NCBI RefSeq assembly: GCF_905171765.1
Contig: NC_053389.1
Span: 402,800,645-402,864,644 of the forward strand
DNA from: Bufo bufo
Lineage: Eukaryota > Chordata > Amphibia > Anura > Bufonidae
DNA: 64,000 nt
Direction: 5' to 3'
Shown here: piece by piece, positions 33,991-42,542 of the stretch
Position numbering within the stretch: position 1 is the first letter of the stretch
Layout of the letters: each line of letters opens with the position of its first letter
Translations under genes and position numbers: made by a program
The notes under the pieces: model-generated
What the model saw: the letters and a program-made list of their open reading frames with translations, nothing else
What the model was told of the DNA's origin: nothing
The model's database searches: none

Positions 33991-35537
33991 TTGCAGACAT
34001 GCAGATATACTGTGCTGGTGCACTATTGTTGCATAAAATGGCGGCCGATTATGTATTGACTAACTGAAGGAAAAAAAGTTAGTTTTCAGTAGTAGTTGGC
34101 TCAGGGCAGGCTTAAAACAATTGTGCACTGCACCCACAAAACACATTTGCTGTAGATCGCTGAGTAAAGAAGCAGTTCTTCATAATATTCCTCCCTGATC
34201 TCTCCCTCACAGCAGCTGTAGCCTATCCCTACACTAATCCGAGCAGAGTGACGGGCAGTGCTACGTGACTCCAGCTTTAATAGAGGCTGGGTCACATGCT
34301 GCAGTTGGCCAATCACAGCCATGCCAATAGTAGGCATGGCTGTGATGGCCTCTTCGGGCAAGTAGTATGATGCTTGTTGATTGGCTGCTTTGCAGCCTTT
34401 AAAAAAGCGCCATAGAAATCGCTGAACACCTAACCCGAACCCGAACGTTTACGTAAATGTTCGGGTTCGGGTCCGGGTGCCGAAAAACCTAAAGTTCGGT
34501 ACGAACCCGAACTTTACAGTTCGGGTTCACTCAACTCTACTTATGTACTTTATGTACTTATATGGAAATGCAAGCAATTATCATTATTCAGAGAAGCAAG
34601 ACCAAAAACAGGAAGTGTAGAAGAAAGGGAAGACAGAGCAAGAATACATTATTTATCCATAACAGTACCATCTCTAGTACCATCACACAGGAGGACATGG
34701 GCTGCTGCATACATGCTTCAGGTCCCGTGATCTCCACCAGGGGGAGCCGGATCACACCTGAATGACCATGGCATCTGAAGGGTTATAAGTCAACAACTGG
34801 CATCACCGCTAGTTGTGGACATTAGTGCCGGGTGTCTGTTCTTTAAAATAGCAGACACCCGGCAGCCATGCACAAGCAGGTGCTATTTTTAAATGCCCAG
34901 CTACCGATGTAAGTTTACTGTCGGTGGTCAGGAAAGGGTTAACTTCCAGGCCTTCACACTGGGATTGGGGCACCAAGTGGGAAGAATATGATTAGGCAGA
35001 GTGACCTTGGTTTACCTGATTTATAGTGATTTGTGCCACATTAATACAGAATAAATTAAATTTTCTAGTGAACTTTAGCGAATCGTCCAAATCGAATTTT
35101 TCAAAGCTTTGCTCATCTCTACCTATATTATTAAGTATCACTATACGTCTTAAAAGCAGAATTTTATAAATAAAGGTAGAACATATTGACAAATATTCAC
35201 TACTAACATGAAATATGATGTGTCATGAGAAATCACTTGGATAACAGAAAGCAATCCAAAGTGATTACTACATAAAGTGACATGTCAGATTTTCAAATTT
35301 TGGCCGTGTCAGGAAGGTAAAAAATGGCTGTGTCAGGAAGGGGTTAATGCAATTACAACAATTGCAAATTATGGCAGAGTGACACAGACACATTTAGCTA
35401 TGGGTAAAGGCATGGTTGACAGTGTTAACTTGCAGTGTGTTTAAAAATACACTGAGCTGTCACATTTGAAATGCTTTTTAAAATTAAAAAAGTTTAAAAA
35501 CCTGTCCCTTATTAGGGGATGATGATATTTAAACACA

Positions 35538-35846
35538 TGGGGGGTAATTTACTATTCTGCGACTTAGCACGCTCACGTCATGTCTAAAATTGTGGGCGTG
35601 GCATGGATGGGGAAGGGGATGGACTGGTATGCCTGTCTCATTCACTATTTTCTATACCTGTTTTAGGCATAGAAAATGGTCTAAATGTAAGACAGCTCAG
35701 ATTCTGTCTTACATTTAGAACTGGTGCTGGATGCACCAAAGTTATGAAGAAGCCTGTGCCCCTTCATAACTTTGGTGATCTACCGCCAGCACAGGGCCTT
35801 TATTAAGGCCGGTGTCTAAAATGCCAGTCTTAATAAATGTGCCCCA
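35538..35846. mobile_element. Foldback MITE, about 310 bp
   Basis: The ends TGGGGGGTAATTTACTA and TTAATAAATGTGCCCCA are imperfect inverses. The interior folds on itself: CTAAATGTAAGACAG pairs with CTGTCTTACATTTAG (35681-35719) and CAAAGTTATGAAG with CTTCATAACTTTG. Confidence 0.7.
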
Positions 35847-36186
35847 TGGTGTCTTGTTCTCCACAAGTGTTCCAAAAGTATTCTTTAGTGATGAGCAGCG
35901 TAGGCAATATTTGTTTTTGCATTATTTCACAAATTGTTGGCCTAATATTTACCATAAATTTGCAAATTTGTGATCTCCAGTCATTATTTTCTTGATTGCC
36001 AAAACCTTGCAATACAGGCGCGACTCACTTTTGCTACATTTTTCAAGCTGCCAGAAGATTCCTGGGACTGAAGAAAATGCACAGTACAGTAATTCCTATC
36101 ACACTACCTAACACCCTGCACTGTAAGCTATCAGCTACACTATATCACTATCTAACCTACACTGACTATCTCCCACTAACTATCTG

Positions 36187-36188
<2 letters not shown>

Positions 36189-36218
<30 letters not shown>
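36189..36218. repeat. (TA)n microsatellite
   Basis: About 14-15 TA units. Confidence 0.95.
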
Positions 36219-36221
<3 letters not shown>

Positions 36222-36566
36222 CTAACTATCTAATGTAATTGAATAAGGATCCAGATGAGTCAGCAAGGCACAGAGCATAGCAATGACACTGCTCTCTCTC
36301 TCTTTAAGAACTGCAAAAAACAGCAGAAAATGGCTGCTGGGGAGTTTCTTATAAAGTAAGGGGTAGGCAACTTTCCTATTGGTTGCTAGGGATGTTGCTA
36401 ATCTCAGACAAAGATATTGCAGCCTTCTCATTGGCCAACAAGTAGACTTGAGCGGGCACCTGGATGTTCTGGTTCGACGTGTTCGTCCGAACTTCACAAA
36501 AAAATTCGAGTTCGGGACCCGAACTTGACCCGAACTTGACCCCGAACCCAAACCCCATTGAAGTCA

Positions 36567-36939
36567 GGGACGTCTTTAACAAGGGGCAAAAAGGGCAGCT
36601 GCCCCGGGAACAGTTGCTCCTGGGGGGCCCAAGGCAGCTGCCTCTTGAGCCCTGCTGGCCACTTCCCTGAGTGTCAGGCTGTCAGCTACACAGGGGGCTG
36701 CTGCCATGCCATGCCTGCCTGCCGACACTACAGGCAGCGAACTATGAGAGCTGTGATTCTCTTAAGGACCTTAGGTGACATCATCACCATGTGACCAGTA
36801 AACTAGCAATATTACTGGTCACATGGCTATGAGATCATCAAAGGTCCTGTCTACCAGGAGTGTTTCTGCAGGAGAAGTTTGCCAGACTTGTGGAGCTTTT
36901 TTTGTGAAGATTAAATCAGGAAAAGGTGACAGGGGCTGT
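36567..36939. other. Segment replacing hAT-E subterminal sequence
   Basis: It starts GGGACGTCTTTAACAAGGGG at the point where other hAT copies read AATGGGGACCCGAAC. The beginning resembles a dispersed repeat (CAGCTGCCCCGGG, GGGGGGCCCAAGGCAGCTGC) rather than a gene. Confidence 0.5.
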
Positions 36940-37770
36940 TATACTAATATACTGTAATCTGCTGTATACTGTGGGGTGCTGTATACTGTGGGGTGCTATA
37001 CTGCTCTACTGTATACTGTGGGGTGCTGTACACCGTTGGGTTGGGTTGCTGTATACTGTGGGGTGCTATACTGATTTACTGTATACTGTGGGAGCTGTAT
37101 ATTGTGGGGGGCTGTATACTGTGGGGTGCCATACTGCTTTACTGTATACTGTTGGAGCTGTATATTGTGGGGGGCTGTATACTGTGGGGTGCAGTATACT
37201 GTGGGGTGCTGCATACGGCTCTACTATATACTGTGGGGTGCTATACTGCTGTACTGTATACTATGGGGTGCTGTATACTGTGGGGTGCTATACTGCTTTA
37301 CTGTATACCTGGGGTGCTGTATACTGTGGGGTGCTTTATACTGTGAGGTGCTGTATTCTGTATAGTTTGAGGTGCTGTATACTGTATACTGTGAGGTGCT
37401 GTATTCTGTATAGTTTGGGGTGCTGTATACTGTGAGGTGCTGTATACCGTGAGGTGCTGTATACTGTGGGGAGCTGTATATTGTGGAGTGCTATACTGCT
37501 CTACTGTATACCGTTGGGTTGCTGTATACTATGGGGTGCTATACTGCTTTACTGTATACTGTGGGGGGCTGTATATTGTGGAGTGCTATACTGCTCTACT
37601 GTATACTGTGGGGTGCTGTATACCGTTGGGTTGCTGTATACTGTGGGGTGCTATACTGCTTTACTGTATACTGTGGGGAGCTGTATATTGTGAGTGCTAT
37701 ACTGCTCTACTGTATACTGTGGGGAGCTGTATACTATAGGGTGCTATACTGCATTCTGTGGGGTGCACTG
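36940..37770. repeat. CTGTATACTGTGGGGTG minisatellite
   Basis: About 830 bp of imperfect tandem units around CTGTATACTGTGGGGTG and CTATACTGCTCTACTGTATA. The long tyrosine/cysteine-rich open frames here are a by-product of the repeat. Confidence 0.93.
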
Positions 37771-38010
37771 TAATACTAGGGTGAGCCGAGCCCCGGTATC
37801 CTTCCTACAGAGCGGTGCCCACTTCCAGCCTGAGCCCAGCTGAGCCCAGCTGCGCTGAGCACTGATCCTGAGCCGCTGGAGTCTTCAGAACTGGAAGTAT
37901 TTACAGTGATTCACTGTACTCTTCCAGGTGTGTGGATTTTTTTTTTTTGTGTGTGTTGTGGTGGATAATAATCTTGATCTAGGATGACGAGGTTCATGTG
38001 GAGTAGGAGG

Positions 38011-38250
38011 TTAAGGAGGCAGTGGATGTGGCGGTGTAGGTGGAAGCACAGGGAAATATAACCTGTGATAACCCCCTCCAGTCATGCTAAACACACGTCC
38101 AGACAATACACTGGTTGCAGGGCAGGCCAGCACCTCCAAGGCGTAAAGGGCAAGCTCAGGCCATGAGCCCAATTTGGAGACCCAGAAGTTTAAGGGGGTA
38201 GACCCATCAGTCAGCACGTGTAGGCGTGTGCACACATACCGCCCCACCAT
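38011..38250 (-). pseudogene. hAT-E transposase C-terminal dimerisation fragment
   Basis: It reads LNFWVSKLGSWPELALYALEVLACPATSVLSGRVFSMTGG. It is the usual family segment but ends at 38250, where rRNA-like sequence begins. Confidence 0.85.
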
Positions 38251-38252
38251 GT

Positions 38253-38586
38253 CGCACGTTCCCGTGATGTTTACGATCCAATTGGATATCTGCTCTATCA
38301 ACTTTCAATGTTCTTTTCTGCATCTACCATGTTGATCACGGTTAGCGGTGAATCAGGGTTCCACGCCGGAGAGGGAGCATGAGAAAGGGATAGCACATCC
38401 AAGGGAGATCAATGGATGAAATTTAATTGTGATCGAGCGGAAATGTGAGAGAAGCTATTAAAATGGAAGAATCGAAGGAAAGGAGGGAGCGTGTGGCAAT
38501 TACCCACTCCCGACTCTGGGAGGTAGTGACGATAAATAACAATACAGGACTCTTAAGATGCCCTGTTATTGAAATGATTAATGAAA
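38253..38586 (+). pseudogene. 18S rRNA-like fragment, copy 1
   Basis: It matches universally conserved small-subunit rRNA words in the correct order: CTATCAACTTTC, GAATCAGGGTTC, CCGGAGAGGGAGC, ATGAGAAA, CACATCCAAGG, AATTACCCACTCCCGAC, GGAGGTAGTGACGA, AATAACAATACAGGACTCTT and GCCCTGTTATTG. About 80 extra bases sit between CACATCCAAGG and the AATTACCC block, where all functional 18S genes are compact. Many conserved positions are changed. It is a decayed rDNA-derived sequence, not a working gene. Confidence 0.85.
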
Positions 38587-38649
38587 AATTATAGGGAATG
38601 TCACTGGGATATTTTGGATTTTGAAACGTTAGACAGGAGAGGCCCTGCT

Positions 38650-38935
38650 GCCGCTTTGTTGACTCTAGATAACTTCTGCCTGATCGCACGTCCCCGTGAC
38701 ATCCACGATCCATTTGGATATCTTCTCTATCAACTTTCAATGTTTTATTCTGAGCCTACCATGTTAATCACGGTTATCGGTGAATCAGGGTTCCATGCCA
38801 GAGTGTGAGAAAGAGATACCACATCCAAGGGAGTTCAATGGATGAAATTAAATGTTGATCGAGTGGAAAAGTGGAACAAATTATTGAAGCCGAAGCTTAC
38901 AAGTAAAGGAGGTGGCGCGCGTCAATTGAAAAATA
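38650..38935 (+). pseudogene. 18S rRNA-like fragment, copy 2
   Basis: It starts further upstream in the 18S order than copy 1: GCTTTGTTGACTCTAGATAA, GATCGCACGTCCCCGTGAC, CTATCAACTTTCAATG, TGAATCAGGGTTCCATGCC and ACCACATCCAAGGGAG. It then has the same extra segment as copy 1 (CAATGGATGAAATT, TGATCGAG) before GGCGCGCGTCAATT. The shared insertion shows the two copies descend from one already altered sequence. Confidence 0.82.
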
Positions 38936-38939
38936 ATTT

Positions 38940-39225
38940 TTGAAATTTTATTCCCTGTCACCTATGCAGAGCAGGGGTTTGTATACGGCAAAATTGGTAA
39001 ACTGTCACCTGACAATGTAACAGACGATTTTTTGATATTTATGTCCCTGTCACCTATGCAGAGCAGGGGTTTAATCACAGCCAAAAATTGGTGAATTTCA
39101 CCCGAATATGTAACAGATAAATCAGTGAAATGTTTTTACCTGTCTACTAGAAATAGCAGTGGTATATCACAGCCAAAAATTTGTGAATTTCACCAGAAAA
39201 TGTAACAGACTAATTAGTGAAATGA
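38940..39225. repeat. Degenerate subterminal repeats of hAT-E
   Basis: Three to four diverged units with CCCTGTCACCTATGCAGAGC, AGGGGTTT and GTAACAGAC, related to the 92-bp array of hAT-B. Confidence 0.75.
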
Positions 39226-40166
39226 CAAGCATGTAATCGCTCATGTGTGCCAGGCTGCCCAGAGGCAACGAAAAGCTGTCCTCTGTGGGAGGTGTATCGT
39301 CTGTGTCCTCTGTATCCCCCCAGCCACGCACCAGTGATGGCCATGAGCTGGTTTGGGTGCCACCCTGCTGTGAACACGGTTCCTCCTCCTCATCCTCCAC
39401 CTCGTCATCCTCCAGAACTGTGCCCTGGCTGGACAAATGTGTACCTGGCGTTTGTGGGTGCAGGAACCCACCCTCGGAACCACTTGTGAATGACTGGCTG
39501 GAAACCCTATGAAATGATACCTCTTCCTCCTCCTCCTCCTGTGCCACATCCTCTTCCATCATCGTCAGAAGCGTTTTTTTTAAGGAGGCATAGAAGTGGG
39601 ATAGTAACGCTGAGAACGGCGTTATCGGCACTGACCATGTTGGTGGAGTACTCGAAAACAGCGCAACAAGGAACACAGGTCTTGCATGGAGGCCCAGTCA
39701 TTGGTGGTGAAGTGGTGCTGTTCCGCAGAGCGACTCACCTGTGCATGCTGCAGCTGAAAGTCCACTAACGCCTGCTGCTGCTCACACACTCTGGCCAGCA
39801 TGTGCAAGGTGGAGTTCCACCTTGTGGACACGTCGCATATAAGGCGGTGAGCAGGAAGGCCGAAGTTACGCTGCAGCCGCTGACAGGTGAGCAGCAGCAG
39901 GGTGAGAACGCCGAAAGCGCGCACAGACGGACCACACTTTCTGCAGCAGCTCTGATATATTAGGGTAATTTTTAAGGAACCCCTGCACCACCAAATTCAG
40001 CACATTCGCCACGCATGGGATGTGCGCCAAACCAGCTAGTCCCAGAGCTACTGCGAAATTTCGCCCATTATCGAACACCACCAGGCCTGGCTTGAAGCTC
40101 ACTTCCACCAACCACTCATCAGTCTGTTGTTTACGGCCCGTCCACAGCTCCTGCACGGTGTGGGGT
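39226..40166 (-). pseudogene. hAT-E transposase middle part, frameshifted
   Basis: Pieces at 40156-39866 (QELWTGRKQQTDEWL, VVFDNGRN, HIPCVANVLNLVVQ), 39924-39622 (LICDVSTRWNSTLHMLARVCEQQQ) and 39676-39226 (acidic insertion domain, TEDSFSLPLGSLAHMSDYML). Frameshifts separate them. Its upstream continuation is displaced to 47876 by the Ty3/gypsy insertion. Confidence 0.85.
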
Positions 40167-40970
40167 TGTAGTGTACGGGAACTGTAATACCCGTCACTAC
40201 CAAAGCGTCACTTGGTGTGCTGTCGTCCCTCCTTAGTTATGGAGAAGTTGGTATATGTCAGTTTTATAAAATGTCATGTAATGCAATGCTATGTGTTTCC
40301 CTGTTACTATGACACTTGCATGTACAAGCCTGCTAGGGGTGTCATTCCAGCTTCTAGTCACTAGAGGGAGCTAGAGAGCCCTAGTTTATATAAGGCCCAG
40401 ACAGGGAAGCAAAAGTCAGTCTAGACCACAGCTCAGAAGTTTCTAGAGCCTGAGGAAGTGTCCAGAAGTTGAGAGAGACAGAGAAGCAAAGATCAGGAAA
40501 GCAAGAGGTACTCAGAAAGACAGAGGAGGTACTGATTAAAGCTATAGCCAAGGATATAAAGCCAGAACTAGGTTAATGGGCCATGGTGAAGATATGCTAT
40601 ATTCCAGGATCAGACAGAATTAGAGTGCAAGCTCCTGTGCTGCAAGTCCTGTGTTCAACACTCTGTAATCACCTTGCTTTAACTGAATTGCCTGCATCGA
40701 CCGAATTGCAAAATCGACTGTATGCCAAGGAACTGCGATTCCAATATTGTCTCTGCTTGAAAACTACTAAAGTTGGAGTTCTGTTTTAATACTACGTTTC
40801 CTCAATTTATTCCTGCATCCGCAAACGGTGTGCCACCGTTTACTTGGCACTGGCGTCACGAACTATTTCTACCTATACCTGCCCTTGCAGAGAGTCAGCT
40901 GTACCAGGTTAGTGTATATTGCACTACATCACCCAGAAACACCTATTGCACACAACTTGAGTACGCTGCA
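40167..40970 (+). repeat. 5' LTR
   Basis: 804 bp from TGTAGTGTACGGGAACTG to GTACGCTGCA. It contains a TATA-type box (near 40386) and an ATTAAA polyadenylation-type signal (near 40535). Confidence 0.96.
40383..40395 (+). promoter_or_regulatory. Putative LTR TATA box
   Basis: TTTATATAAGG in the middle of the LTR, with the ATTAAA signal about 150 bp downstream. The same arrangement is at 47289-47301 in the 3' LTR. Transcription start is not shown. Confidence 0.6.
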
Positions 40971-40979
40971 CCTCTCTTT

Positions 40980-40997
40980 TGGCGTCACGAACAGGAT
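40980..40997 (+). other. Primer-binding site
   Basis: TGGCGTCACGAACAGGAT, nine bases after the LTR, begins with TGG as expected for pairing with the CCA end of a tRNA. I do not assign the tRNA; it partly resembles a lysine-type site. The same motif primes the unrelated LTR element at 63101-63119. Confidence 0.8.
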
Positions 40998-41522
40998 ACG
41001 CACGCTTTCCAGTGCAAGAAGCGTGAACTTTGTGCCTTATACAGTTGCCCTGTGACCAAAGTGACAATTTGCCTGTTTATTGCAAGTGGACTTTGTGGAC
41101 TGAAAATCATACCCAAAGTGTACCAAAAAACTCTAAAAAGCGCTGTGCAGTGTTGCGCTACACAGAGGAAGAAAACCGCCGCATTGGAATGTGGTTTTGT
41201 GGACTTTTTGCAATCCTGCTTGCTGTCAGTGAATGGACAGCGTTTTGCTAAAGATGGCCACCGGCTGCCTGGAGTAAAGTTTCCCGCGCCGCTGAGGACT
41301 TTCGTGGGCGGATCCCTGCAAAGACACAGAGAGTCCCGCCCCTCTTGATCATCGCACCGCCGCGGCCCTGCTTCTCCTGCGTCATCGGGTGCTCAGGACG
41401 TCCAGAACCTCGCGAGACTGGACCTGCGCAAGCCCGGCGATACCGGTAAGCACTTGTAACCGGAGGGAAGGGGAGTGTACCGGCCTCTTTAGTCGCCAGC
41501 GGCCACCTCTCAATAGACTACC
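40998..41522 (+). other. Leader between primer-binding site and gag
   Basis: About 525 bp of untranslated leader. It contains several short open frames and upstream ATGs, presumably the packaging region. No gene. Confidence 0.7.
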
Positions 41523-42542
41523 ATGTCAGAGCCAGGAGTGCCTGAGCAGCCGGCCCCAGGAGAGCTTGCGGCTCCTGATCACCCTACAGCCCCTAGCATG
41601 ATGCCCTTTACCATGCCCTACTATTTCGGGGCCCCATGGTTCCCCCGCTACAGGGGAGAGACCCATACCCTACGGGACTTTGAAGAAAAGTTGCTGGCAC
41701 TATTCCGATTATACCCTATAAATGCCGACCAGCAAATGGAAATCATGCTGGCGCAACTGGAGGGAGCTGCCCGCAGGGAAGTGTTATCCTGGCCTACTAC
41801 TGAGCGGAGTACTTTAGAACAGATCTTCGCCCGCCTCAGAGCCACTTTTGAAACTAGGACCGCATCAGAGATAAAGATGCATTTCTTTGGCAAGAAACAG
41901 AAGTCCGGTGAGTCCCTCCGTGACTATGCCCTATCACTTCAGGAGGCTTTAGGGGCTGTAATTCAGATAGATCCCAAAGAGGCTGATAACCAGGACCAGA
42001 CCCTGAGGGAACAATTTATCAACGGGGGGTCTAGTGAACAAATAAGGACCCAATTAAAGATGCTGTCCGCCCAGCACCCTAACAGTGCCTTTCTAGACTT
42101 TAAAGAACTGGCTATAAAGATCCTGGGGTCCACAGTATCTCCTGAGTTGAGCGCCCTATCTGAGTCATCAGCCTGCAGGCCAAAACCGCTTATCACTAAC
42201 CGAGCTGAGGCCGGCCAAGCTGTTCAAGTGTCAGCTACCGATACTATTGCCATGCTGACAGAGCAAGTAAATCACCTCACTAAAAGTCTAGAGAAAGTGT
42301 GCAGAAAAATAGAGGAATGGGAAAAACCCATAATGCTAGATGAAGAATTCCTGTCACCTCCTAGGCCGTTCCCACCTCCTTACCAAGAGACTCACCCCAG
42401 GGATCCTGGGAGGCGTAATAGAGGTCGCAAGAAGCCCGTGTGTACATACTGCAAAAAGCTGGGACACACAGAATCCACGTGCTGGCAGTTAAACGGGCAA
42501 CCCCTGAGGCTGAGGACCACCCCTCGGGAGGTAGAACACTAG
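41523..42542 (+). CDS. gag: Gag polyprotein (intact)
   Basis: 339 codons starting at ACCATGTCAGAG. The capsid-like region covers about residues 40-210. A predicted coiled segment around residues 235-270 (MLTEQVNHLTKSLEKVCRKI) is followed by a Pro-rich stretch and one CCHC zinc knuckle at about residues 310-323, set in basic sequence (RRNRGRKKP). The zinc knuckle binds element RNA in virus-like particles. The length and sequence equal the left copy with few changes, and the frame is open. The pol frame begins about 100 bases before the gag stop in the -1 frame, so Pol is probably made by frameshifting. An A-run at 42453-42457 lies in this overlap; a standard slippery heptamer is not clear. Confidence 0.94.
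   Translation: MSEPGVPEQPAPGELAAPDHPTAPSMMPFTMPYYFGAPWFPRYRGETHTLRDFEEKLLALFRLYPINADQQMEIMLAQLEGAARREVLSWPTTERSTLEQIFARLRATFETRTASEIKMHFFGKKQKSGESLRDYALSLQEALGAVIQIDPKEADNQDQTLREQFINGGSSEQIRTQLKMLSAQHPNSAFLDFKELAIKILGSTVSPELSALSESSACRPKPLITNRAEAGQAVQVSATDTIAMLTEQVNHLTKSLEKVCRKIEEWEKPIMLDEEFLSPPRPFPPPYQETHPRDPGRRNRGRKKPVCTYCKKLGHTESTCWQLNGQPLRLRTTPREVEH

Larger units (their letters stand above)
27800..34539 (-). mobile_element. hAT family 1, copies B and C joined (rearranged)
   Basis: The left end (27812 onward) has CACCTGGATGTTCGAG and the GAACCCGAACCC-rich terminus; the right end (34415-34539) has GTTCGGGTTCGGGT and CTCAACTCTA. Between them, from left, are a 3' terminal region, a C-terminal transposase piece (28300-28680), a 92-bp array (28700-30120), a second copy of the terminal-proximal region starting GGGCACTAAAAT (30170), then a longer transposase remnant (30580-33457), and repeats near the 5' end. 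The doubled 3' part suggests tandem duplication or two overlapping insertions. The outermost left bases are degenerate and I could not find an 8-bp duplication. Confidence 0.75.
34540..36442. other. No gene seen; contains small repeats
   Basis: Non-coding DNA between two hAT copies. It includes a hairpin GCCGGGTGTCTG / CAGACACCCGGC (34828-34864), a fragment of the repeat seen at 14500-15515 (about 35290-35350), a foldback MITE (35538-35846) and a TA run (36189-36218). Confidence 0.5.

Noticed and set aside
36926..37773. Tyr/Cys-rich frames of up to 169 codons
   Set aside because: By-product of the CTGTATACTG minisatellite; open in several phases with no other evidence.
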